From Pseudooceanicola sp. (GTDB lineage: Bacteria; Pseudomonadota; Alphaproteobacteria; Rhodobacterales; Rhodobacteraceae): DNA of 64,000 nucleotides. A program made the translations under genes and the position numbers. Below are positions 37,371 through 45,251 of this stretch, one piece after another. The first letter of the stretch is position 1, and every line of letters begins with the position of its first letter. Below the pieces are notes generated by a model. The model was given only the letters and a program-made list of their open reading frames with translations, had not been told where the DNA came from and did no database searches. The DNA lies in assembly GCA_002709085.1 (NCBI GenBank), contig PAPR01000025.1:33796-97795 (forward strand), in the 5' to 3' direction.

Positions 37371-39074
37371 ATGAACCTCAAGTCCCTCTTGCTCAGCGCG
37401 GTCGCTGCGTCCGCATTGGCCCCGGCGGCCATGGCCGAGCGCGGCGCTGATGGCCATGTCAACGTGATTTACTGGCAGGCGCCGTCGATCATGAACCCCT
37501 ATCTGTCTGCCGGCACCAAGGATATCGAGGCCGCGTCGGTGGTCATCGAGCCGCTTGGCCGCTTCGATCAAGACGGCAATATGGTCGCCTTTCTCGCCGA
37601 GGAAATCCCGACCGTTGAAAACGGAGGCGTTTCGGACGACCTCAAGCAGATCACCTGGAAGCTGAAAGAAGGCCTGATGTGGTCCGACGGAACGCCCGTC
37701 ACTTCGGCCGATGCTAAGTTCACTGCCGATTATTGCATGCACCCCGAGGGCGGATGCGCACAGGCGGCCAAGTTCGACGGCATCGACAGCATCGAGACGC
37801 CGGATGATCTGACGATAGTCATCAATTTTACGGATCCTAAGCCCAACCCCTATCAGGCCTTTATGGGTGGCCTGTCCCCGATCCTGCAAGCCGCGCAATT
37901 CGCGGATTGCCTTGGTGCAAAGGCACCGGAGTGCACCGAGGCGAACTTCAACCCGATCGGCACTGGCCCCTTCGTGGTCGACGAATTCCGCCCCAACGAC
38001 GTGATCTCGCTTTCGGCCAACCCGAATTATCGTGACCCGGACAAGCCAGCCTTTGCCACAATGACACTGAAGGGTGGCGGCGACGCCGCGGCGGCGGGCC
38101 GTGCGGTTCTGGAAACCGGCGAGTTCGACTATGCCTGGAACCTGCAGTTGGCACCCGAAGTCATCGAAGAGATGGCCAAGGGCGGCAAGGGCACCCCGGT
38201 TTCAGGGTTCGGCACGCTGGTCGAGCGGATCGAAATGAACATGACCGATCCTTCCTCGGACCTGCCCGAAGGCGAACGCGCGACCGAAAAGCATCCACAC
38301 CCGATCCTGTCCGACCTCAAGGTGCGCAAAGCCCTGTCCATGGCCATAGACCGCGAGCTGTTGGTGGAAATCGGCTACGGTCAGGCGGGCCGGGCAACCT
38401 GTAACCTCGTCCCGGCGCCGGAAATGTTTGCCTCGCCCAACACCGATTGCATCGGTCAGGACATGGAAGGCGCCAAGGCCTTGCTGGAAGAGGCCGGTTG
38501 GACCGACAGTGACGGTGACGGCATCCGCGACAAGGACGGCGAAAAGCTGAGCCTGCTGTTCCAGACCTCGACCAACGCCGTGCGTCAGGATTTCCAGGCG
38601 CTGATCAAGCAGTGGTGGCAGGAAATCGGTGTCGAAACCGAATTGCGCAACGTGTCGGGTTCGGTCTTTTTCGGGGGCGACCCCGGCTCACCGGACACGT
38701 TCCAGAAGTTCTACGCGGACGTCGAGATGTACGCCAACAACTTTGACGGCACCGACCCCGAGCCATATCTGGCCCAGCATACCTGCGAAAAGGCGCCCAA
38801 GCCCTCTTCGCAGTGGCAGGGTGAAAACATCAACCGCTACTGCGATCCTGAATTCGACAAGCTTGTGAACGAGCTGGGCCAAACCGGTGAGCTGTCCAAG
38901 CGCGCAGAGATCGCTATCAAACTGAACGAGATGCTGACCAAGGAAAGCTACGTCATCATCCCGCTGGTGGATCGTGGCCGCGTGTCGGCGCATTCCAACT
39001 CTCTCGGGGGTGTTGTTCTGAACACTTGGGACTCCGAGCTGTGGAATGTCGCAGACTGGCACCGAATCAAATAA
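37371..39074 (+). CDS. peptide-type ABC transporter substrate-binding protein
   Basis: A 567-residue periplasmic solute-binding protein of the SBP-5 (DppA/OppA) family. A signal peptide (MNLKSLLLSAVAASALAPAAMA, cleavage after AMA) precedes the mature protein. Family features include WKLKEGLMWSDGTPVTSADAKF (about residues 92-113) and VRKALSMAIDRELLVEIGYG. A calcium-binding-like DSDGDGIRDKDG loop is near residue 380. The mature part has several cysteines. The start has GGAGAG upstream; an ATG four codons earlier is less likely. It heads the binding protein-permease-permease operon. Confidence 0.93.
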   Translation: MNLKSLLLSAVAASALAPAAMAERGADGHVNVIYWQAPSIMNPYLSAGTKDIEAASVVIEPLGRFDQDGNMVAFLAEEIPTVENGGVSDDLKQITWKLKEGLMWSDGTPVTSADAKFTADYCMHPEGGCAQAAKFDGIDSIETPDDLTIVINFTDPKPNPYQAFMGGLSPILQAAQFADCLGAKAPECTEANFNPIGTGPFVVDEFRPNDVISLSANPNYRDPDKPAFATMTLKGGGDAAAAGRAVLETGEFDYAWNLQLAPEVIEEMAKGGKGTPVSGFGTLVERIEMNMTDPSSDLPEGERATEKHPHPILSDLKVRKALSMAIDRELLVEIGYGQAGRATCNLVPAPEMFASPNTDCIGQDMEGAKALLEEAGWTDSDGDGIRDKDGEKLSLLFQTSTNAVRQDFQALIKQWWQEIGVETELRNVSGSVFFGGDPGSPDTFQKFYADVEMYANNFDGTDPEPYLAQHTCEKAPKPSSQWQGENINRYCDPEFDKLVNELGQTGELSKRAEIAIKLNEMLTKESYVIIPLVDRGRVSAHSNSLGGVVLNTWDSELWNVADWHRIK

Positions 39075-39088
39075 CTTGTCGGTTTCAT

Positions 39089-39124
39089 CGCCCCCGCCTG
39101 TTCACGCGGGGGCGTTCCTTTATC
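39089..39124 (+). terminator. strong hairpin after the binding-protein gene
   Basis: CGCCCCCGC (39089-39097), 8-base loop, GCGGGGGCG (39106-39114), then TTCCTTTAT. It lies 15 bases after the binding-protein stop. It probably ends or attenuates most transcripts and stabilises the upstream message, giving more binding protein than permease, the usual arrangement in such operons. Confidence 0.65.
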
Positions 39125-39227
39125 CCGAGCGGCCTCCCTGAACCAGTCTTCGCAATGCGACACGCGTGCCGCTCCAAACCGGGATTTTTCGATCCGTGAT
39201 GATCCCTGTCCGCGCCCCTGAGGCCAA

Positions 39228-40235
39228 ATGTTGACGTTCACGATACGCCGCCTTGTGCTGGCCGTCCCGACGCTGCTGCTGATTTCATTGATTATCTTTG
39301 GCCTGCTGCAATTGGCGCCGGGCGATCCGATGGCGCAGGTCCCGCTGACCGTGCCGCCTGAAGTCAAACAAAAGATGCGCGAGGCCCTGGGCCTGGGAGA
39401 TTCGTGGTACATCCAGTATTGGAAATGGATCGTCCAGTTCTTTTGGGTCGAGCCGCAGGTGCTGTTCGATCATGTCTTTGGGACGAGCTTCGCGGATGGC
39501 AAGCTGCGGGTCTTGTCGTGGCAGACCCGCTCGCCGGTCATGGACATCGTGGTGCAGCGGTTACCCCAAACCCTCTGGGTGGTCGGGACCGCCTACGTGG
39601 TGGCCGTGCTGATCGCCCTGCCGATCGGAATCTATTCAGCATACCGGCAATACTCGGTCTTTGACAACGTCGGTACCTTTGTTTCGATGATCGGCTTCTC
39701 GGTCCCGCCGTTTTTTTCCGGAGTGCTGGTGATCGTGATCTTTTCCGTCAACCTCGGCTGGTTTCCTTCGATCTACGACACGACACACAAGGTGGTGAGC
39801 TGGGACAGCTTTGTGGTTCAGTTGCGCCAGATGATCCTGCCGGTGATGGTGCTGGCGCTTCAGATCACGGCGCAGATCGCGCGGTTCATGCGGGCCTCGA
39901 TGCTCGACAATCTGCATCAGGATTATGTGCGTACCGCCCGCGCCAAGGGTCTGGGCGAACGTGTCGTGGTCCTGAGCCACGTGGTGCGCAATTCGATGAT
40001 CCCGGTCGTGACGGTCATCGCGCTCGGCATTCCGCAGATTTTCGGCGGCGCGATCATCACCGAACAGGTGTTCAAGGTAAACGGCATCGGGCAATTGCTG
40101 ATCACCTCGATTCAGGCCAACGACCTGCCGATGGTGCAGACCCTGACGTTCATCTTTGCCGTGCTGATCGTTCTCTTCAACCTGATCGCCGACGTGCTCT
40201 ACGGCATCTTGGACCCACGGATCCGCTATGACTGA
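39228..40235 (+). CDS. peptide-type ABC transporter permease (DppB-like)
   Basis: A 335-residue inner-membrane permease. It starts MLTFTIRRLVLAVPTLLLISLIIFGL, the usual DppB N-terminus, and has about six helices. The ATPase-contact EAA loop is DYVRTARAKGLGERVVVLSHVVRNSMIPV (about residues 231-259), with the conserved A-x3-G. It overlaps the second permease gene by 8 bases. A hairpin separates it from the upstream binding-protein gene. Confidence 0.93.
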   Translation: MLTFTIRRLVLAVPTLLLISLIIFGLLQLAPGDPMAQVPLTVPPEVKQKMREALGLGDSWYIQYWKWIVQFFWVEPQVLFDHVFGTSFADGKLRVLSWQTRSPVMDIVVQRLPQTLWVVGTAYVVAVLIALPIGIYSAYRQYSVFDNVGTFVSMIGFSVPPFFSGVLVIVIFSVNLGWFPSIYDTTHKVVSWDSFVVQLRQMILPVMVLALQITAQIARFMRASMLDNLHQDYVRTARAKGLGERVVVLSHVVRNSMIPVVTVIALGIPQIFGGAIITEQVFKVNGIGQLLITSIQANDLPMVQTLTFIFAVLIVLFNLIADVLYGILDPRIRYD

Positions 40236-41193
40236 CGACGTTCCCCAGCCCATCACCCCCGGCCCGGGAGAGGCGCAGGCGGCGGACGTGCTGACGACCC
40301 CGCTGCCGTCGACCCCGCCGCGTAGCCAATGGGCCGAAGTCTGGCGTCAATTCCGGCACCACAAGGGGGCGATGGCGGGCGGCATCGTCTTCTTCCTCAT
40401 CGTGCTGACGGTCTTTGTCGGGCCGTGGATATGGACCATCGACGCGACCTACATCGATATCCGCGCGCGCAATCAAGGCCCCTCGCTGGCGCATCCCTTT
40501 GGCACCGACCAATTGGGGCGGGACATGCTTGCGCGGATGATGGCCGGGGGGCGGGTGTCCATGTCAGTCGGGATCACCGCGATGCTTCTGGCGCTTTTCC
40601 TCGGCTCGCTGATCGGGGTCATGGCAGGCTATTTTCGCCGTCTCGACAACCTGTTGATGCGGTCAACCGATCTTTTCCTCGCGCTGCCGCTGCTCCCCCT
40701 CCTGCTGGTCATGGTGTTGCTCTTTCGTGAAACACTGAGCAAAACGTTCGGACCCGAAACCGGCATCTTCATCCTGATCGTCCTCGCCATCGGCGTGACT
40801 TCATGGATGCCGACCGCGCGGATCGTGCGTGGCGATGTGCTGGCGTTGAAAGAGCGCGAGTTCGTCCTCGCCGCACGCTCAATCGGGACCACGAACGTCA
40901 AGATGATCCTGCGTCATATCCTGCCGAACGTGATTTCTCCCATCGTGGTGTCGGCGACGCTTGGTATCGCGAACGCGATCATCACTGAAAGCGCGTTGTC
41001 CTTCCTGGGCCTTGGGTTTCCGCCGGATTTCCCGACCTGGGGGCGTCTGTTGTTCGACGCCGTCGATTACATGCAGCAAAATCCTGAACGGGTGATCCTG
41101 CCGGGGGTTGCGATCTCTCTCACCGTCTTGTCGGTGAATTATCTGGGCGACGGGCTGCGGGACGCGCTCGACCCGCGCATCAGGGGACGGTAA
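40228..41193 (+). CDS. peptide-type ABC transporter permease (DppC-like)
   Basis: A 321-residue permease. The N-terminal ~40 residues are hydrophilic (PQPITPGPGEAQAADVL), then helix 1 and the typical HPFGTDQLGRDMLARMMAGGRVSMSVG segment (about 90-116). The EAA loop is KEREFVLAARSIGTTNVKMILRHILPN. It ends YLGDGLRDALDPRIRGR, a classic DppC/OppC terminus. It forms the channel with the preceding permease. Confidence 0.93.
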   Translation: MTDDVPQPITPGPGEAQAADVLTTPLPSTPPRSQWAEVWRQFRHHKGAMAGGIVFFLIVLTVFVGPWIWTIDATYIDIRARNQGPSLAHPFGTDQLGRDMLARMMAGGRVSMSVGITAMLLALFLGSLIGVMAGYFRRLDNLLMRSTDLFLALPLLPLLLVMVLLFRETLSKTFGPETGIFILIVLAIGVTSWMPTARIVRGDVLALKEREFVLAARSIGTTNVKMILRHILPNVISPIVVSATLGIANAIITESALSFLGLGFPPDFPTWGRLLFDAVDYMQQNPERVILPGVAISLTVLSVNYLGDGLRDALDPRIRGR

Positions 41194-41230
41194 AAATAGG
41201 GCGCGTTTTCCACGGCCATTGCGGCAGCAC

Positions 41231-41376
41231 GGGACGATATCCCAAGGGCGGCGTCGCGGCGGAAAATCATTCCTGAAGCAGTCCCTCTGCGGGAAAATAT
41301 CCCGCCAAGCGCTGGTATTCACATATGGGAATGTCTTGATTGCGCACCATCTGAGGACGTAGAGGAACAATATTCC
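41231..41376. promoter_or_regulatory. array of four related 13-bp inverted repeats upstream of the YeeE/YedE gene
   Basis: Four elements share GGRA-N5-TYCC: GGGACGATATCCC (41231-41243), GGAAAATCATTCC (41261-41273), GGGAAAATATCCC (41291-41303) and GGAACAATATTCC (41364-41376). The first three start exactly 30 bases apart, about three helical turns; the last lies 17 bases before the ATG and just upstream of the ribosome site. The pattern suggests cooperative binding of a dimeric regulator to one DNA face. The regulator is unknown. Confidence 0.6.
41317..41332. promoter_or_regulatory. ATTC-N8-GAAT element, candidate SqrR/BigR-type operator
   Basis: ATTCACATATGGGAAT is palindromic except for one base pair. 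ATTC-N8-GAAT is the motif I recall for SqrR, the persulfide-sensing ArsR-type repressor of Rhodobacter (BigR in relatives). It lies 61 bases before the YeeE/YedE ATG, and BigR-type regulators control such transporters elsewhere. The repressor gene is not in the window. Confidence 0.5.
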
Positions 41377-41393
41377 ACTTCAGGAGCCCAACG

Positions 41394-42449
41394 ATGTTCG
41401 AATCCCTTGGTTTTGACTCCGCTTCGGCCCAACAGGTCAGTGTCTGGTTCGCGCTGGCCCTCGGCGTGATGTTCGGTGTGACGGCAGCCGTGACAAAGTT
41501 CTGTTTCCGCAGGGCGCTTGTCGGCGAAGACCGGCGCGAAGCACGCGGCGTCTGGGGACTCGCGCTGGCGGTCGCCGTGCTCGGCACGCAATTGGCCGTC
41601 GCTCTGGGGCTGATCGATTTCGCAGGGCACCGGTATTCCACGGCGGAGCTGCCGATCCTCGCCATCGCCGGCGGCGGCCTGTTGTTTGGCGCTGGCATGG
41701 TTCTGACGCGGGGCTGCGTCTCGCGACTGGCGGTGCTGACCGGGGCGGGCAATTTGCGGGCCTTGCTGGTGCTGGTCGTCTTTGCCATTGCGGCCCATGC
41801 GACGCTGAAAGGCGTGCTGTCACCGCTGCGCACCGGGCTGGCCAATGTCACCTGGTCGGTCGGAGAGTACGGCTCCCTCGCCGCGCTGCCCGGCGGCGCG
41901 ATTGTCTGGTCCATCGTGATCGTCGCGATTGCTTTGGCCTTCGTTCTGCGGTCGGGCAATCCGGTGTCGCGACTGGTGTTCGCCGCGTTGCTTGGGCTGA
42001 CCGTGCCGATTGGCTGGGTCGGGACTGGCTACGTGCTGTTAGATGAATTCGATCCGATCACGCTGGAAAGCCTCAGCTTCATCGCACCAATGACCGAAGG
42101 GCTGTTCTGGCTCGTGGCTTCAACGGCAGTGCCTGCGGGCTTTGGCACCGGGTTGATCGGCGGCGTCCTTATCGGAGGTCTGCTGGCCGCCCTTCTGACC
42201 CGCAGCTTTGTCTGGCAGAGCTTTGAGAGCCCGAACCAGACCGCGCGCTACATCACCGGCGGCGTGATGATGGGTTTCGGCGGGGTCCTGGCCGGAGGCT
42301 GCACCATCGGTGCGGGGTTGGGCGGCATTCCAACGCTGGGCCTCACGGCTGTTCTGGCCCTGATCTTCATCGGCATTGGTGGGCTGGTGATGGACCGGGT
42401 GTTGCGGGCCAAAGGCGTGACTAGGCTGAACGCTCAACCGGCGGAATGA
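41394..42449 (+). CDS. YeeE/YedE-family sulfur-compound transporter
   Basis: A 351-residue inner-membrane protein with about nine hydrophobic helices. The hallmark conserved cysteines of the YeeE/YedE family are present: C37 in KFCFRRAL, C108 in LTRGCVSRLAV and C303 in LAGGCTIGAGLGGIPTL. Family members (E. coli YeeE/TsuA) pass thiosulfate or sulfide-like ions through cysteine relays. The full double-repeat length suggests one polypeptide rather than the split two-gene form. An AGGAG precedes the ATG. It stands alone between the transporter operon and a convergent topoisomerase gene, with an elaborate promoter region. Confidence 0.9.
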   Translation: MFESLGFDSASAQQVSVWFALALGVMFGVTAAVTKFCFRRALVGEDRREARGVWGLALAVAVLGTQLAVALGLIDFAGHRYSTAELPILAIAGGGLLFGAGMVLTRGCVSRLAVLTGAGNLRALLVLVVFAIAAHATLKGVLSPLRTGLANVTWSVGEYGSLAALPGGAIVWSIVIVAIALAFVLRSGNPVSRLVFAALLGLTVPIGWVGTGYVLLDEFDPITLESLSFIAPMTEGLFWLVASTAVPAGFGTGLIGGVLIGGLLAALLTRSFVWQSFESPNQTARYITGGVMMGFGGVLAGGCTIGAGLGGIPTLGLTAVLALIFIGIGGLVMDRVLRAKGVTRLNAQPAE

Positions 42450-42471
42450 ACATACGGAATCCTGTGGAAGA

Positions 42472-42496
42472 GGGGTCCGCGCTTCGCGGCCCCTTT
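42472..42496 (+). terminator. terminator after the YeeE/YedE gene
   Basis: GGGGTCCGCG-CTT-CGCGGCCCC with one bulged T, followed by TTTCG. It lies 22 bases after the stop. The T-run is short. Confidence 0.6.
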
Positions 42497-42502
42497 CGCG
42501 TC

Positions 42503-43462
42503 TCAACCCGTCAGCACCCCTAGCAACCCGGTTTCTGCCTTTGAGAGGCCGCGCCGCGCGTCGGGCAGGGACGCGGGCGTCGCTCCGGCCAGATCGATGA
42601 CTGCTGGGTGCACGTAGGAATTTCGCGCCACCGTCGGAGTATTCGACAAAGCCTCAGAGGCCGCGCGGGCCATAGCGGTGATCGTGCTGCCCTCTTCCGC
42701 CCGGTGGCACTCATAGGCGGCGAGGCTGCCTGCCCAGGTTCGGAACGTCTTGGCGGTGAACTGATCCGACCCGCCGATCTCTACAAGGTAGTCGTTCAGC
42801 GTCGTGGAGGTCACCTTGCGCACATCGCCATCGTCGTCGATCCACGTGAAGAGCTCCGCCCCCGGCAAATCGCGCGCCGCCTGAAGCACCCGCATCAGCC
42901 GTTTGGAGCGCAAGCGCCGTTTGACCCGTTGCCCACCCTTCGCCGTCCACGAGAGGTGGAGCGTACCGTCCTTCAGCCTCAGGTGGCGGCTGCGCAAGGT
43001 GGTGGCGCCGTAGGTGCCGTTTTCCGTAGCATAAGCCGCATTGCCGACCCGTATGGCGGTCTGGTCGATCAGCAGCAGCGCAGCGGCGAGCGAAAATTGC
43101 TCTTCCCCCGCCTCCCGGTTGGTCAGGTCCCGCGAAATCCGCCTGCGGATCCGGGGTAGCGCCTCTGCAAATGCTGGCAGGGCCGAGAACTTCTCCGCCG
43201 ATTTCGCCGCCGACCATTCGGGGTGATAGCGGTATTGCTTGCGGGACCGTGCATCCTTGCCCGTCGCCATCAGGTGGCCGTTGTCCAAGGGTGACATCCA
43301 GACCTGTTCGTAGGCCGGGGGGACGGCCATTGCCTCCAGCCGCTTGCGCTCTGCTCCACGCGCAATGGTGGTCCCGTCGGAGCCGCGATAGGTAAAGCCA
43401 CGTCCGTGTCGGCGGCGGCTGATGCCGGGACGGTCGTCGGGATAATAGACGAGCGAGGGCAC
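42503..43462 (-). CDS. DNA topoisomerase IB (poxvirus-like)
   Basis: A 319-residue type IB topoisomerase of the small bacterial/poxviral class, which relaxes supercoils through a 3'-phosphotyrosine. The catalytic Tyr283 is in VARNSYVHPAVID. Other pentad residues fit AIRVGN, LSWTAKGGQRVKRRL and KTFRTWAGSLAA followed by the YECHR segment. The N-terminal part (ISRRRHGRGFTYRGSDG) is the DNA-clamp domain. It is followed upstream by a DUF2945 gene only 4 bases away, forming a two-gene unit. Confidence 0.92.
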   Translation of the reverse strand: MPSLVYYPDDRPGISRRRHGRGFTYRGSDGTTIARGAERKRLEAMAVPPAYEQVWMSPLDNGHLMATGKDARSRKQYRYHPEWSAAKSAEKFSALPAFAEALPRIRRRISRDLTNREAGEEQFSLAAALLLIDQTAIRVGNAAYATENGTYGATTLRSRHLRLKDGTLHLSWTAKGGQRVKRRLRSKRLMRVLQAARDLPGAELFTWIDDDGDVRKVTSTTLNDYLVEIGGSDQFTAKTFRTWAGSLAAYECHRAEEGSTITAMARAASEALSNTPTVARNSYVHPAVIDLAGATPASLPDARRGLSKAETGLLGVLTG

Positions 43463-43466
43463 CCCG

Positions 43467-43676
43467 TCAGGCCCGATCGACTTCGGAGCGCAGCTTGAGG
43501 ACGTAATCGCCGTCCTTCTGCCGGATCAGCAGTGCGGGATCATCGTCGCTACCGTTGCGGGTCACTTCGGTGCCCTTCAGGGTGCGCGATACGCTGCGAT
43601 GAAAGGTCTCCTCGACCGTGCCGCTGCCCTGACCGTTGCTCCAGTTCCACGTCACGTCTGTACCCTTGCGGATCAT
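43467..43676 (-). CDS. DUF2945 (HVA1/tudor-like) small protein
   Basis: A 69-residue protein beginning MIRKGTDVTWNWSNGQGSGTVEE, followed by TLKGTEVTRNGSDDDPALLIRQKDGDYVLKL. This matches the small beta-barrel DUF2945/hypervirulence-associated TUDOR family. It is the first gene of a pair with topoisomerase IB (4-base gap), suggesting co-regulation and perhaps a nucleic-acid or chromatin-related role, which is inference. Confidence 0.85.
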   Translation of the reverse strand: MIRKGTDVTWNWSNGQGSGTVEETFHRSVSRTLKGTEVTRNGSDDDPALLIRQKDGDYVLKLRSEVDRA

Positions 43677-43744
43677 CGCACTTCTCCTTCACGACTGGAA
43701 TTGAAACACGTCCGAGGAGCGCGTGGTTCCCTGCGCCCAGGCAC

Positions 43745-43781
43745 AAACGAAAACGCCCGCCCCGGTGAGGGGGCGGGCGCG
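43745..43781 (-). terminator. rho-independent terminator after pntB
   Basis: Read on the minus strand: CGCCCGCCCC, loop CTCA, then CCGGGGCGGGCG followed by TTTTCGTTT. A strong 10-bp GC stem with a T-rich tail, located about 24 bases after the pntB stop. Confidence 0.85.
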
Positions 43782-43804
43782 ATGGCAGTTGCGTGGCCTG
43801 GCCG

Positions 43805-45238
43805 TTAGTCGATCTTGGTCAGCAGATCGCCGATGGATTGCTTGGCGTCGCCATAATACATCCGCGTGTTGTCCTTGTAGAACAAGGGGTTTTCGATGCC
43901 CGAGTAGCCGGTGCCCTGCCCGCGCTTGGAAACGAAGACCTGCTTGGCCTTCCACACTTCGAGAACCGGCATCCCCGCAATCGGAGAGTTCGGATCGTCC
44001 TGGGCCGCCGGATTCACGATGTCGTTGGAGCCGATGACGATAACCACATCCGTATCGGGGAAGTCGTCGTTGATCTCGTCCATTTCCAGCACGATGTCGT
44101 AGGGCACCTTGGCCTCGGCCAGCAGCACGTTCATGTGGCCCGGCAGACGGCCCGCGACGGGGTGGATGGCGAAACGCACCTCCTTGCCCTGAGCGCGCAG
44201 CTTGCGGGTCAGTTCGGCGACGTTCTGCTGTGCCTGCGCCACGGCCATGCCGTAACCGGGAACAATCACCACCGAATCCGCTTCTTCCAGCGCGGAGGCA
44301 ACGCCATCGACGTCGATCGCAACCTGCTCGCCCTCGACCTCCATCGCCGGACCGCTGGTCCCGCCAAAGCCGCCGAGGATCACGCTGATAAAGCTGCGGT
44401 TCATCGCCTTGCACATGATATAGCTGAGGATCGCCCCCGAAGAGCCGACCAGCGCGCCGACCACGATCAAGAGGTCATTGCCAAGCGAGAAGCCGATCGC
44501 CGCCGCGGCCCAACCGGAATAGCTGTTGAGCATCGACACGACGACGGGCATGTCCGCCCCGCCGATCCCCATGATCAGGTGATAGCCGATGAACAGGGCG
44601 GCCAGGGTCATCAGGAACAGCGGCAGGAACCCACCGGTGTTGCCGTACCAGATCAGGCAGATGACCGAGAGACCCGCCGCCGCCGCGTTCAACAGGTGCC
44701 CGCCGGGCAGCTTTTGCGCGACCGACGTGACCTTGCCCGCCAGCTTGCCGTAGGCGATGACCGACCCGGTGAATGTCACCGCGCCGATGAACACGCCGAG
44801 GAACACTTCGACCTTGAGGATGCCGATTTCCACAGGCGTCTTATGCGCCAGCAGTTCGGCAAATCCGTGCAGCGAGGCGCGCGCGGTTTCGTCCATGGCC
44901 AGAACACGGCCCAGTTCGATGTGGGCGTTGTAGCCGACAAAGACCGCTGCCAGACCGACGAGGCTGTGCATCGCCGCGACAAGCTGCGGCATCTCTGTCA
45001 TTTGCACCCGCTTCGCCACGACAAAACCGATGGCCCCGCCGCCCGCGATCAGGATCACCGACAAGAGCCAGAAGCCCGAGCCAGGGCCGATCAGCGTGGC
45101 AAAGACCGCCAGCGCCATCCCGACGATGCCGTACCAGACCGCGCGCTTTGCGCTCTCCTGCCCGGACAGACCGCCCAGTGACAGGATGAAGAGGACAGCC
45201 GCGACCACATAGGCCGCCGTTGTAAATCCGAAATCCAT
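43805..45238 (-). CDS. pntB: NAD(P) transhydrogenase subunit beta
   Basis: Proton-translocating transhydrogenase beta subunit (477 residues). The first ~280 residues form about nine membrane helices. The C-terminal domain III binds NADP(H) with [14 protein letters not shown] (about 318-331) and [32 protein letters not shown] (about 407-438). It uses the proton gradient to make NADPH from NADH. It follows pntA after 13 bases and ends at a strong terminator. Confidence 0.97.
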   Translation of the reverse strand: MDFGFTTAAYVVAAVLFILSLGGLSGQESAKRAVWYGIVGMALAVFATLIGPGSGFWLLSVILIAGGGAIGFVVAKRVQMTEMPQLVAAMHSLVGLAAVFVGYNAHIELGRVLAMDETARASLHGFAELLAHKTPVEIGILKVEVFLGVFIGAVTFTGSVIAYGKLAGKVTSVAQKLPGGHLLNAAAAGLSVICLIWYGNTGGFLPLFLMTLAALFIGYHLIMGIGGADMPVVVSMLNSYSGWAAAAIGFSLGNDLLIVVGALVGSSGAILSYIMCKAMNRSFISVILGGFGGTSGPAMEVEGEQVAIDVDGVASALEEADSVVIVPGYGMAVAQAQQNVAELTRKLRAQGKEVRFAIHPVAGRLPGHMNVLLAEAKVPYDIVLEMDEINDDFPDTDVVIVIGSNDIVNPAAQDDPNSPIAGMPVLEVWKAKQVFVSKRGQGTGYSGIENPLFYKDNTRMYYGDAKQSIGDLLTKID

Positions 45239-45251
45239 TGCCCTCTACTCC

